A stretch of 64,000 nt of DNA from positions 203,396-267,395 of the forward strand of contig MNCI01001419.1 of the NCBI GenBank assembly GCA_015680685.1. Direction: 5' to 3'. The notes under the pieces were generated by a model. The model was not told the DNA's origin. It saw nothing but the letters and a program-made list of their open reading frames with translations, and searched no databases. This stretch comes from Gnetum montanum (taxonomy: Eukaryota > Streptophyta > Gnetopsida > Gnetales > Gnetaceae). The position numbers and the translations under genes were made by a program. Shown one piece after another: positions 23,965 to 34,924 of the stretch (the stretch's first letter is position 1; the number at the start of each line of letters is the position of its first letter).

Positions 23965-24770
23965 TATTCTTAGAAATGTCCAAATTAACTTGGATTTTGT
24001 CTCATTAGAAATGTCATGAACCACTTCCTTGACTGTTAGGATGTGTTTGTTATACATTTTATAAGCATTTCTTATGACTGAATAACTAAGGAAAAAACCT
24101 TTATTGTTAATTTGTCTTAATTTATCTTTGCTTTTCAAAAAAAAAGTAGTTGAAAGTAAAAATTGTTAAGTAATTTTCCTTGGATTTATTACCATAATAA
24201 AGCTTAGATGGTGTCTTTCTGATGTTTGATCTAATAAGAATCAAATTTAAAATATAGTATGTGATCTTTATGGCTTCTCCCGAAAATCATTTTGGCAAAT
24301 TTTACTCATGGAATAGGGTTCTTGTCATTTCTTGAAGCACCTAGTTCTTGTATTTAGTAACTCCATTTTTTCAAGGTGTTCTAAGAACTAAGATTTAATG
24401 CTTAATGCCTTCATTATCATAGCACTTAACAAAATTGGTAACCTCCATGATCACTTCTAATCTTCTTAAGAAAGTACCCCTTTCTATTTGAATCTTGTAG
24501 TAGAGTTTCTTCTTAAAGGATATGGATTTATGCTTATGTTTTTAGCATGTTTCACATACCCTATCCTTATTGGATTGAATGTTAGACAATCCTTCAATGA
24601 TATATTTTTTTGGTAGCTTAGACTTTCAAAGAAATAAGTGGTCTATTGTTCTATGTCACAAGCAGATGTCTTCTTATTAGCTAATTAAACACTTCAAATT
24701 ATATCTACTCAATTCAAAATTATCAATAATATATAAATTACTACATTTATGTCCCATGAGGATTACTTCA
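23965..24770 (-). pseudogene. Ty1/copia integrase relic
   Basis: On the minus strand, from 24,770 down, there is a weak GAG-pre-integrase stretch (EGLSNIQSNKDRVCETC at about 24,600-24,545), then FVKCYDNEGIKH, LQEMTRTLFHE.NLPK and ILNLILIRSNIRKTPSKLYY (24,440-24,180), and finally GFFLSYSVIRNAYKMYNK with VKEVVHDISNET (about 24,100-23,990). These correspond in order to the Cys of the HHCC finger, the 'D.G.EF...C...GI.H' and 'ER.NRTL.E.ART' integrase blocks and the linker before the copia RT. Part of the core is missing, and frames change. RT itself was not found. Confidence 0.75.
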
Positions 24771-26028
24771 TCAATTTTAACATCCTTAATAATTTAATGG
24801 TTAACCTAAAACAATACAATAATGCACAATGCGACATAGAACTAATGGAATTGATGCTAGTACACAGTGAATTTACAATACAATGGTTCATACAGCAACA
24901 TGCACAACAAAATTATATGTTTCCAGTTGTCATAAACAATCAAAGAAAAAAAATAACTAGTATCATGAGTGGTACCAAATAAATCTCACAATTAGCAACA
25001 TGCATGACTGCTATGCCCAATTGTGCATCACACTTTTTTTCTTGTGAAAATGCTAAGGGGTGCATCCAACGTAGGAGGATGCACTTGGCCACTTCATCAC
25101 TCTAGCTCTACTAGCTCCCTTATGTTTTTCTAGTGCTACATTCCTATCTATCTCCAATGACTTATAAAGCTATTCATAATTTGCTCCAAATATAGTAGCC
25201 TCTTCCTCCTCCACATACATGACATTAGATGGTCTGCCTTCGTAAAGAAATCATGAAAAACATGTAGTCTCTAAGCTTCTACCTCTTTCTTGAAACCTTT
25301 TTTTGTTGGGTTTCTAGAACTTTAGCATCTCATCATGAGTATAATAATAAAATGCAATTCTTAATGGCTAATATAAAGACTAAGGAACCTTTCTTGTGGT
25401 TGCAATTTGCAATTTTCTTCATAATTGATATGCAAAGGAAATAATTACCTTGTCATTCAATGTGGGCTTGGGTTTTATTGGTTGAAGTTGTTCATTAAGT
25501 AGGAGCATTTAAAGATGGAAAGTACTACTAAGTACATTAAAGAAATATAAAAGTTAGGCATATATGTTAATTGGTTAGTGGTTGTAAGTAGGAAACTTAA
25601 TGTAGCATTACAATTATTTATTTTGAGCATTTAACATATGGAAATGGCTAGGATAATAGCTTATATATATACTAATTTTTAGATGATTTTTAATTATTTT
25701 TATTTTTATGATTTGCATTTTTTCTTCATAGAGAGGCAATACATAGCCAACCAAACAAAGGAAGTTAAGTAGACTACAAGGGCAAGAGGCTAGTAGGCAC
25801 ACGTAGGGGTAATAGTAGATTCAATCCTAGGCTATTGCACAAGATGCTTGTAGAGAGAAGGAAGAGATTTGTAGAGCCCATGAGCAACATGCATGAGAGG
25901 AACATTAGTGCTAGGAGGCAGAGTTTAGAAAAGCCCTAATATGAAGTCCTAAGAACTTCAATTCAATGTTGTAGTTGGTGTGGCTAGAGATGCATGCCAA
26001 TCTCATTGAGTGTTGTCTTTAATTCATC
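24771..26028. other. AT-rich DNA, no gene recognised
   Basis: Short ORFs only (for example 24,749-24,982 plus and 25,614-25,802 minus); neither shows a motif. Confidence 0.4.
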
Positions 26029-26912
26029 ATGGGTGGTGGGACTGAATGTTATGAAGAGAAGGCACTTCACTTCTACATCTCACATATTCGAGGTGCAAGA
26101 TCATCTATGGTCATCTTCATTGGTGATTCTAGATATCCATTGATAGAGGGCATCCTAGCGGACATACTTCACATAGTAATTGGTGCATGCAGGGAATCTT
26201 TTACTATTGCAATGATAAATAAAAAAACACAGTTGCTTTTCATGGTTCTTGAGGTGGAGTTAGATGAGATAGGTTTGTCTTACAAGAACTTCTTTCCTAA
26301 ATGGAGAGTTCTTGTGAGGGTAGTTCAAACCAGCCTCCTTGTTATGACTCATCACATGCACATAATGTCCTTTACATTGATGATACTACTTCATTTGGAG
26401 GGAGACCATTTCCTCAAATACCCCCACATTCTGATGAGCAAGATGCAAGTCCTAACTATGGATGTAGCGACCATTCCATTTCCATCAGTAGCATTAGCTC
26501 TTTTTAGGCATTGGTAGATTTTAGCACCTAATCATGATGTGAAGGAAATGTAGATATTCAATGAGGACTAGTTGCCTCAATTGGGTTGTTCATTCTATAC
26601 AAAATGGATCCCCAAGACTCATGTCAATGATTTGGTATGGCTACCTGATCCTCAAATGTCAGGGGATTGTGGATGGAATGAGTTCTATGGTAAGGGTAAT
26701 TAACAACAAGTTATTCATGTTCAACCACTATAGTAATAGCAGTTTGAAGATGGGGTAGCTATTTTTCAATACTTTAAGGCAATGGAGGCTAGGGTGAACA
26801 TAAGCATAGATGGTCTTGTCTTGAGGATTGATGCATTTGAGTCTCAAACGCATCAACATTTTGGCCATGTGGAGAGGAGACAGATCCACTTGCCATCAAC
26901 TATGAAACCATA
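26029..26912 (+). pseudogene. Unknown protein relic, one frame over ~290 codons
   Basis: Frame 1 opens with an ATG at 26,029, is open for 162 codons, and then continues in the same frame past TAG and TAA stops (26,515, 26,551, 26,569, 26,698, 26,725-26,733) to about 26,912. The later part reads like protein (DGVAIFQYFKAMEARVN, LVLRIDAFESQTHQHFG). Over 26,301-26,507 another frame (Ser/Pro-rich, PPHSDEQDASPNYGCSDHS) is also plausible, so two compensating indels may exist. I do not recognise the family. A transposon-encoded ORF is likelier than a host gene because of the surroundings. Confidence 0.35.
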
Positions 26913-27520
26913 GCCACTTATACATTTTAGTAGTTTAGGTTAGTGCATAGATACAATGGTTTAGGGAAGTTGGTAGACAACATCCTTGATCTAAAGTTGA
27001 TAACCATGGCCACATTAGAGCACATAGTATAGTTAGTACCATCAAATCTAGCTTAGACGAGAGATAACCTTGCTTAATTGGTTGATGACATAGTTATTGA
27101 GGTAGATTTCATGGAGATAGTGGTTGTAGAAGTAATGGAGAAGGATACCTGTGTTGAGGATGTTGAATAGTCATTCTTGACTCTTATTTTGATTTTTTTG
27201 TTTACCATGAACAATGTTATGATTATTGTCACAATCGATAAGCTCTTGCTTGACTATTGGACATGTTTGTTTGTCATTTGGTGCCTTATTTCTGTATAGA
27301 ACATTATGGTTTTTCATAATTAAAGTTGAAGAGTTTGACCATTTTTGCATTGTGTATTATTCATTTTTTCAAAAAAAATGATTCCAAAGATGTCAAAACA
27401 ATGAAATAACCTTATTGTAAGTAAAATATTGATTGCATTCTTCATTTCTATAGTTGAGAAATAATTCCCCATTTAAGCTAGTAATATTTGGTCTCTCCAT
27501 TTTGTCAAAATATGAAATTT
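26913..27520. other. Intergenic, no gene recognised
   Basis: Continuation of the unknown relic cannot be excluded up to about 27,160; beyond this nothing was seen. Confidence 0.35.
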
Positions 27521-28706
27521 AACATACTATGAGGGGATGCGGTCCACATACCCTTGTAGTAAATAATCTTTATTGAAACATGCAGGTCACATTCTCATGC
27601 ACTAGTAAATTTTTGATTTTGTTTGACGATGTGATCAGCTACGAGGTGCATTGTAGACAAATCCTGCAGATCATATCTCCTTGCACTAATAAAACTACTT
27701 TTTGGTATGTGCTATGAAGGAATGCAAGTCGTAGTTTGGCAATGCAGAAAATTTTTTCAACTAGTGCCTCTCCAAACATGCGGTGCACGGTTGCTCATAC
27801 TCATAAAAACATGTTTGTGTTCTAAAGTAAGTGCACATGTGAGCTACATACTATTTGCATGTGCCGAGTGCGAGTAAGGTGCGTAACGTATGTACTCACA
27901 AGTCAGCAAGAAACCTTGACTTTTTCTTAAAATAAGAAAATTAACATACTGCGAGGGTATGCGATTCACATACACTTGTAGTAAATAGTATCTATTAAGA
28001 CATGCAGGTTGCATCCTTATGCACTAGTAAATTCTTGGTTTTTTTCAACGATGCAATCACTTGTGAGACACACTGTAGATGAATCCTGCAGATTTCATCT
28101 CCTCACACTAATAAAATTAGTTTTTGGTATGTACTATGAAGGAATGCAAGTTACATATTTGCAACATAGAAATTTTTTTCAATTACTGCCTCTCTAAACA
28201 TGTGGCTCACAATTACTTGCACTGATAAAAACATGTTTTTGTTTTGAACTACATGCACATGCGAGTAGGGTGTGTAACATATGTACTTGCAGGTGAGCAA
28301 GAAACCTTGACTTTAGCTTAAAATAATAAAATTAACATATTGCAAGGGCATGCAGTTTGCATACCGTTGAGACATGTAAGTCTCATCCTCATGCACTCGT
28401 AAATTCCTAGTTCTATTCGGCAATGTGATCACTTGTGAGATGCACTATAGATGAATTCTACATATCACATCTCGCTACACTGATAAAATTAGGTTTTGGT
28501 ATGTATTTTGAAGAAATGTGAATCACATTTTTGCAACACATAAGTTTATTTCAATTGGTGCCTCTCCAAACATGCGACTTGTAATTATTACATTGATAAA
28601 AACATGTTTTTGTCATGTACTGTGTGCACATGTGAGCTGCATATTATTCACATGAACTGAGTGCGAGTAAGGTGTGTAACGTATGTACTCATAGGTGAGT
28701 AAGAAA
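27521..28706. repeat. Tandem repeat, three units of ~390-420 bp
   Basis: Units begin at 27,521 ('aacatactatgaggggatgc'), 27,943 ('aacatactgcgagggtatgc') and 28,334 ('aacatattgcaagggcatgc'). Each contains 'atgcactagtaaat', 'cctgcagat', 'ttggtatgt.ctatgaagga', 'cctctccaaacatg', 'aaaacatgttt' and ends 'gtgagcaagaaaccttgac'. Inside a unit, the phrase 'atgca-ggt-(c/g)cat-cctcatgcac' recurs about every 100 bp, so the unit itself is compound. Confidence 0.85.
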
Positions 28707-29053
28707 AGTAATACGACAAAATTATGAGAAGCATATTTTATGTAGAGATTATGACAAATTGCTTGTTCGATGGAAACAATATTAGGAACACATATTGAAC
28801 CTTGAAAATTATAGATTCCCTTTTATATTTCAGAAAATAATAATCACAATACGAAACAAATGAACATCATATATATTTCAAATTGGTAACCATGATATAA
28901 ATACATTGTTCTCACATGAACAAAAAATTTTCCTTTCATTAAAGATGGCGAAGAGGCATTTACATCATAGATGTTTTTTACATTAGAAACAAGATACAGT
29001 CCATGCTCACTACAATCCTCGCAGACAAGATGCTACACACAAATTTTTTACCA
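28707..29053. other. Short AT-rich spacer
   Basis: No feature recognised between the tandem repeat and the peptidase relic. Confidence 0.4.
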
Positions 29054-29500
29054 TGGTTAGTCAAGCACTAAATGACTAAGAATATCTTGTATCATGGTAT
29101 TTTGATACATAGAAACAAAATTGTTGCTAAATTTTATCTCTTTTCTAAATACTAAATGGTGCATGAACAATATCGTGTGCATGCCATAATCATATCCATT
29201 TTCTTGAGTAGGTATGCCTTGCACAGCCGTTGTACTCCACTTTGATGATGACTTCTTTTGCTTTGCCTTCACCTTAGTTGTGCTTTCAGCAATTGAAGAA
29301 TCACCTTTGAATAAAAAATCAAGAAATGTTGACATTAACTTTTGAATAGTAGCTACATGTTGGGAAGAAGGTAATGAATTGTAAACACACATTTTACTAG
29401 TACATGTGTCTAAGACCACGAGCACCTAATGACCGCCAATATTGAATGGGGTGCAAAATAATTACAGTCATGATTCAAAAAATTCATCCTAATATATTTT
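29054..29500 (-). pseudogene. C48 (Ulp1/SENP-type) peptidase domain, catalytic residues lost
   Basis: The minus-strand translation FNIGGH.VLVVLDTCTSKM...VYNSLPSS (29,465-29,350) matches the His region of the C48 fold: the His is kept, the following Trp codon reads TAG, and the Asp expected in 'YDS' reads Asn. GIPTQENGYDYGMHTILFMHHL (29,215-29,150) is the 'Q.NG.DCG' block, with the catalytic Cys replaced by Tyr. So one of three catalytic residues remains. Family members remove SUMO from proteins, and in plants such domains are often carried by transposons. Two clustered charge- and Cys-changing transitions fit decay rather than selection. The domain identity is fairly firm from motif spacing. 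Confidence 0.75.
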
Positions 29501-31260
29501 AGATTTCACATATTCAGTAAATTCCTTCTTTGTCATGAACACATCAACCTTTTCTTCACGTGATGTGTCACTTTCAACATTGATCACATGTCTTTTTGTG
29601 GGCTTCTTTGCTTTATGTCCCAACAGGTTTTTTTTGCTATGTTGCATCTTACTCTCTAGGGACTTTGCAAATGCTTGAAACATAATATTAAATACAAAAT
29701 ATTTTTTAGATGCTTCACAATCAACATTAGCTTTCTAAAGTTGCTTAAGGTACATGATGTACACATCAATGACATCATCATCAAGCCATTGTTTTCATCC
29801 AAGTTGGTATACAAACCTGAAAGACATTCCTATGGAAATGAATGGGGGAAGCAGTGACATAATAAGGACTTCACTATTTAAATTGCTTGTGACAAGCAAT
29901 TACATTACTCTATTAACTATCACACATGATTAACCAATTAGGATGATGAAGTTAGCAGGCTTCACTATTTGAACTGTACCAGATGGTAGATCAATTGGGC
30001 TATTCAAGTCTACATCACCTACATGTGAACATTCATAAGATGGACGTCAACATACATAAACAAGTGATCCAAACAAGTCTACTTATATGTTTCTTCATTT
30101 GGATTATTTTATTGAAATACTTCTTTGATGTCTCCTTTAACTGAATCAAATAATCTTCTGGCAGCTTTCGTTGTTGCCATTTTAGTCATTTATGTTCAAC
30201 ACATGTACAATACAAAGACCATTGAAATTTATAAAAGATATGAACAATGTATTAAAACTACAAGGTTTTATAACATGGCACAAACCTTTGATAGTATGAA
30301 CCCCATTAGCACAAATGTCCTTACTATAAAAAATATCAACTATAGCATTTTTTAATGACATAATTTTTTATTCAGTGTGAATATTGGTTTCCCCATGTTT
30401 TCAATCTTAGCAAGCAACTTCTAGTTAAATCTATTTTGTTCAGCCACATAACTCTCATTTTTGACCTTCAATTGCACATGTTCTTTTATCAAACATGATC
30501 TATATGATTTTAGCTCCTCTAGAGCACTCCAAACTGTTGAATTGCTTTGAGAATAATTATTTAAAGTCTCCATCACATGTTCCATCTTATCATCAATGGA
30601 TTGGTAAGAGAATTTTTCATGTTGGCAACTATTATCGATAGCTTAGGTTTAAAGTTCTTTCAAAAAATAGGTCTCACCCTTGTTGGACACTAATGTAATC
30701 TTCAATATACTTATAGGATCTAGGAGGACTATTCCATTCATTTGGATAGCCATAAAATGAATATTTTTTAGCAATTATTTTGTCACTATAATGGGAAAGC
30801 TAAGGGACTCTTTCACATCATGGAGCTGCCATAACCTTGCCCACCTCTTCATCTCAAACATGATAGTCATTGGGATATCAAATGGAACACTTTCATTATT
30901 TTCCAATGCCCACATGAGTAATATTGCATTATTGAAAATCTTTGCTTTCATTTCTTTCACTAGAAATAAAGACCATTGCATAAATTTGGAAAGCAACAAA
31001 AGCTTTGGATAATCATTTGGATTATCATCTTTCATCTTAAATTTTTGGGCATACTTGTATAACATCTGTAATGTCATGAACATTGAAGGTGAAATTTTGT
31101 CTTTGAATGGTAGGCTGTAGAGTACTTTTCGCAATAAACACACTATCAGTTAACCATTCATAAAAGCTGTAAACAATATTTTTGTCATAACTTCCATCCA
31201 TTGTCATCCATTGAAAAATTTCAATTTTCTTTAATTTTCAAGAAAGAATAGACATTTTTG
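29501..31260 (-). pseudogene. Upstream part of the C48 peptidase gene relic
   Basis: Minus-strand reading from 31,250 to 29,490 gives protein-like stretches: FYEWLTDSVFIAKSTLQPTI, FKMKDDNPNDYPKLLLLSKF, ILLMWALENNESVPFDIPM, FEMKRWARLW (31,180-30,780), then after stops VSNKGETYFLKEL and a helical segment MEHVMETLNNYSQSNSTVWS with ELKSYRSCLIKEHVQLKVKN (30,600-30,450). At 29,683-29,489 there is a basic, Lys-rich segment (KNLLGHKAKKPTKRH) that may be a nuclear targeting stretch. The order, unknown N-terminal domain, coil, basic linker, C48 domain, resembles plant transposon-borne Ulp1 proteins. Introns may separate the pieces; I could not define them. Confidence 0.5.
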
Positions 31261-32160
31261 GCAAGTCTAATTGTTTGTAGATTATATTCATAGAAAATGC
31301 CAATAGCTACAATTCAATCAAATAAATAAAATGTTATCATAACATAAAGTAGAGTACTTGAATTAAGACATATATACTATCAATATTGGTTCATATAAAA
31401 CACAAGTACTCACATAGAAGATCCCTTTTGCTAATCCCCATCATTCTAACAAGCTCCATGTTCAAACACAACTTCAACAATATCCCTCAATGACAAAGAC
31501 AATGTAATTAGAATAGCCTTCTTTGGTAATCCTGCAATGAAATTAATATAATTGGATAATGTTCTTAGCTATCACAATATTTACTAGGGCATCATAATCA
31601 ATTAAACATTCAGTAGTGATAACTTAAAAAAATATTTATGGGAAATTATGTGACAGAATAAAATTCACTGAACTGCAAGGCCATGCCAGTAGCATGTCCT
31701 CTTAGAACACTTTTCACAGTATTCTGCGAGGACATGCAGGTCCTCACAAAACACGTTTCCTAGTATTCTACGTTGCATGTCCTTGCAGAAGACTTTTTCC
31801 ACAAAGACATGCGATTTGAATGGCCTCACGGATCACTTTTCCATTGCAAATGAGAAGTTTAAAACAATGAGAGGCTGCATGGCATATGACATTGCATTGA
31901 CTCTCATTGCATTGACTCTCATCCCTCGTGCGAGTCACAGTGGCTTGCAATGAAACTCAAAACAAACTAAAATATTGAATTTCAGAGCATTTGGACAAAC
32001 AACACAATGAATTTAAAGACACTAGGAACCGCAGCGAATTAGGATGCAAAATGGCAGATACTAAGGCAAAAGTTTCGTCTTTTCAAAATGAGGAAAAAAA
32101 TGAAATTCAAATTATGCAAAAGTTAAGTCTGTTCAAAAGAAATTCTAAATAGGTATAGTA
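31261..32160. other. Spacer with a short repeated motif at 31,630-31,830
   Basis: Three related ~45-bp phrases: 'agcatgtcctcttagaacac', 'gacatgcaggtcctcacaaa', 'tgcatgtccttgcagaagac'. 'attctgcgaggacatgc' resembles the unit starts of the 27.5-kb array. 'gcattgactctcat' is duplicated at 31,893-31,920. No gene seen. Confidence 0.45.
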
Positions 32161-32500
32161 ACCTACAGAAGCATGAGGAGGATTGGATTTGGGCCCAGGC
32201 CGACGAGGCAGAGTGCTCATGAGGCTAAGGGAGACTCTGGCCCCGCAGTCAGCAGTGGCAAACAGCAGCCAACGGGTGTTTACGTGCGTCGCAGCTGCTT
32301 AGGGCAAATGGGTGTCAACGTCGGGTGGTGCTGCAATGGCGGTAGGTTTTTGTTATCGATGTTTGATGGGGCATCGGGTTTTTGATGCTGCAGTGGGTTT
32401 TTTGCGTCATATGAGGGGGCATCGGCTTTTGGATGGGCATAAAGGATGTGCATGGGAGGATGGGCATGCCATGAGGGATTAACAATCATGCATAATATGA
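32161..32500. repeat. GC-rich island with imperfect ~50-57-bp repeats
   Basis: 'ctgcaatggcggtaggtttt' (32,331) and 'ctgcagtgggttttttgcgt' (32,388) start two imperfect copies, each containing 'g(g)ggcatcgg.tttt.gatg'. Read on the minus strand they give similar peptides (KADAPSYDAKNPLQH and KPDAPSNIDNKNLPPLQHH), which hints at a Pro-rich repeat coding sequence, but no start or splice site supports it. Composition is like the UGT gene downstream and unlike the AT-rich flank. Confidence 0.4.
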
Positions 32501-32627
32501 TTATGGTTGGGAACCCACCACCTGCAGTCCTTAACTCTCTGTTTCTCTGTATTATGCTGTGAGCCGACACTTTTGAACTGCACCGACTGTGACATATGCA
32601 AAACGTTAAAGTGCCCACCCGTGATGG

Positions 32628-32735
32628 ATGCTGTTAAAGGACCAGATTGGTGGTAGCAGTGTGCATCCGCTCAAGAAGAACAAGAACAACCTTTTGTTCT
32701 TACTCGATGTAAGTGGAAATTCAGTTTCAGTTTTA
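32628..32735 (+). pseudogene. 3'-terminal fragment of an upstream UGT copy
   Basis: The frame LLKDQIGGSSVHPLKKNKNN matches the C-terminus of the UGT at 35,424-35,453 (LLKKNKNNLLV) and is followed by the same 'gatgtaagtggaaattcag' 3' flank. The segment recurs almost unchanged at 35,482-35,575. It lies 32 bp before the UGT start codon, so a former tandem neighbour ended here and the rest was deleted. Confidence 0.65.
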
Positions 32736-32766
32736 GAAGCGAAGAAGTAAAGCAGACATTGTAAAA

Positions 32767-33250
32767 ATGAGACCACACGCCTTGCCATTGCCATTTCCAG
32801 CTCAAGGGCATGTGAATCCGTTTGCGCAATTAGCACAGATTCTGATTCATGAAGGAGTGCAGGTTACCTTCGTGAACACTGAGCACAACCACAGGCTGCT
32901 CAATCCCGTATCCAAAGACGGTGGTGGCGGTGCTGGTATTGGGATTCGATTCGAATGTTTTGCGGACGGGTTACCGCCGGAGCACGGGCGAGCCCAGCAG
33001 TTGACGGAGCTGATCGATGTGCTCAAACGCGAAGCTCCGGCTCACATTGAGCGCATCATGATGGAGTCCGCGGCCCACGGTGATCCCGTTACGGTGATCA
33101 TATCGGACGGTATCTTCTCCTTCACCAACGATATTGCTCGCCGTCACGGTGTTCCCCGCGTAGCATTCCAGTGCCTGCGGATTTTCTTGTTACCACTACA
33201 TGCCCACTCTCGTCCGCCATTGTTACGTTCCCTTACCTGGTATGCTCGTG
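32767..33250 (+). pseudogene. UDP-glycosyltransferase, N-terminal half (UGT pseudogene part 1)
   Basis: The ATG at 32,767 opens a clear family-1 UGT N-terminus: PFPAQGHVNPFAQLAQ with the catalytic His at residue 15, VTFVNTEHNHRLL, FECFADGLPPEHGR, and IISDGIFSF with the partner Asp at residue 114. Family-1 UGTs move glucose from UDP-glucose to hydroxyl groups of small molecules in the cytosol. At about 33,167-33,172 an indel shifts the frame; the next frame continues the match (CGFSCYHYMPTLVRHCYVPL). No real match follows after about 33,245. The open frame shown up to 33,330 is out of register after the indel. Codon composition is GC-rich, unlike the flanks. The subfamily is not certain; the N-terminus is UGT85-like. 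Confidence 0.85.
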
Positions 33251-34924
33251 CTATTTTAGATTTCACAGGTTCATTTCAGTATCTGCCTTTCAACAATCCA
33301 AGGCTGCAACTAAAGAAATTTAGAGGTTAAGAGTTAGAATCTTTATCACTATTCAGTTTATTCGTTCGTCAATATGAATTTTTTTAGTATATCTTCAAGG
33401 ATTTGCTGTGTGTACAGTTACTTCTTACCATCTTTTATTCGGTTTCAGTTTTACTATTTTATTCTGTTTCTCCATTTGACTCTACGAGTTAAATTCCTTG
33501 TCCATATCCCGTTTCTTTTTATCATCTTTAATCAAAAACTCAATGATTTTTAGTCTTTTGGGGCTTCCTTTAAATGACTCCTGAAAATTTCTTTCCTCAT
33601 TTCTTATTTGACTTTCTCACCACCAGCTCGTTTGATTCTCACCGGTTAAATGCTTTGTATCTGGTGCTGAAGCCATCCCTTCTCTAAATCCTTGTTAAGG
33701 GAGTATAACATGTTATACTTATCTTTCAAAATACTATTCCTAATTCATTCTCCGATTCTTACCACTCATAGCCGATGTATTAATTACATGACTGCAAGAT
33801 GGGTAACCGCGTTCATTTACCAACATTTTTTTTTGGCACGATCTACAATTGTTCTTTTCACTCGCCATTTTATATTTTAATAGCTTTACAGGAGAGTTAT
33901 TGGTGAGGATAGCAACAAAATTTACAGGGCATTTAAAAATATGTGATATTACAGTAAAAGTTCAGTTAACTTTTATCATTTTTTATTTATCTAAATCAAA
34001 TTGCGTGCCGAGAATGCGTGCCGAGACTCCCGTCAACCTTTGGCACTTCCTCTGGCGTCCTTACAACGGCAGCGCCCTGGTAGACAGCCTGGGGTAATCC
34101 ATGCTCTCTAGCAGGCTGGCACCCCGTTCCCAATGCGTTCACCGCAGCCTCAACCGCAAACGGGCTGGACAGGTCCCACGAAGTGACGTGTTGACTGCAA
34201 ACGTTAGACATTCCGCCGCTTCCCGCAATCATACAGCCGGACGCTGATCTGATCCAAAACGTTATAAGAAATCCGGCTGATCTGATCGAAAACGTTATAA
34301 GAAATCACATGACAGGCATTGCCCAGTTAATCGAGGAAAACCAACAGCGCGGCCATCCTGGGGAGCCTATTCGAGACTCCAAACCTCCTAAGAAAGTCAG
34401 GCGCTCTGGGTAAGGGACTCGGTGTGGGGTGTACGGGCCGCCGGCGGTGATGCCTATGGTGGTTGTGGTCCACGGGGAATCCAGGGTTGGGGTCGGCGGG
34501 CCGGTGTGGTAGCTCTGGCCTAGGCACTGATGTATAGCCTTGGTCCGCGGGGGATCCGGTGTTGGGGTTCGTGGCCAGTGTGGAGCCAACAGCTCTAGCC
34601 TACGCTGTACTGATGTATAGCCTTCTTTTTTGGGAATACAATTAACTTGATTTTTATCAAAATAAAAATAAAAAATCAAATTGCTATAGTAAAAGTGATC
34701 ATCTTCTTATTGAAATAGGTCCATACACCAAGAGAACAATGACCGCAAAATATATATTTTTATTTTGCCCTTGAACTCATAGATTTATACTATACTAATC
34801 TTTGACACTATTCGCTTAACATATTACAGCAATGATGTTTTGAACTTTCCTTCTTTGACACCGTTCCCAACTTTCTTTCTTTGACACTGTTTCCAGATAA
34901 CGTAAACATTTGTGCGTGACGATG
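33251..34924 (+). other. Interval between the UGT halves (intron or insertion)
   Basis: AT-rich DNA separates the two coding halves, which join in family order with only a short gap. It ends with a pyrimidine-rich tract and 'tttccag' (34,884-34,895) or 'gatgcag' (34,921-34,927), usable as acceptor sites, and 'gaggttaag' at 33,324 could be a donor. A single intron is usual in many plant UGTs, but this position is somewhat early, so an insertion is possible. A LINE sits inside. Confidence 0.5.
34005..34672 (+). mobile_element. Second GC-rich LINE fragment with target-site duplication
   Basis: Flanked by a perfect 12-bp repeat AAATCAAATTGC (33,993-34,004 and 34,673-34,684), with an A-rich tail just before the second copy. 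It starts at a point homologous to the 13.9-kb part of the first LINE (RAETPVNLWHFL here, RNDTPINLPLFL there) and shares the later block IENVIRNHMTGIAQLIEENQ (first copy: IEGVLKDHMMGIAQTIEENR). A 33-bp tandem duplication (34,242-34,307) repeats 'gctgatctgatc.aaaacg'. The 5' end shows a 13-bp repeat 'tgcgtgccgagaa/tgcgtgccgaga'. Short minus-strand ORFs here are shadows. Confidence 0.8.

Noticed and set aside
33251-34004. A second gene between the UGT halves
   Set aside because: Only short AT-rich ORFs; no coding signature, better explained as intron or insertion.
34305-34679. Minus-strand Pro/Thr-rich ORF of 124 codons
   Set aside because: Antisense to the second LINE fragment; no start context or motif.
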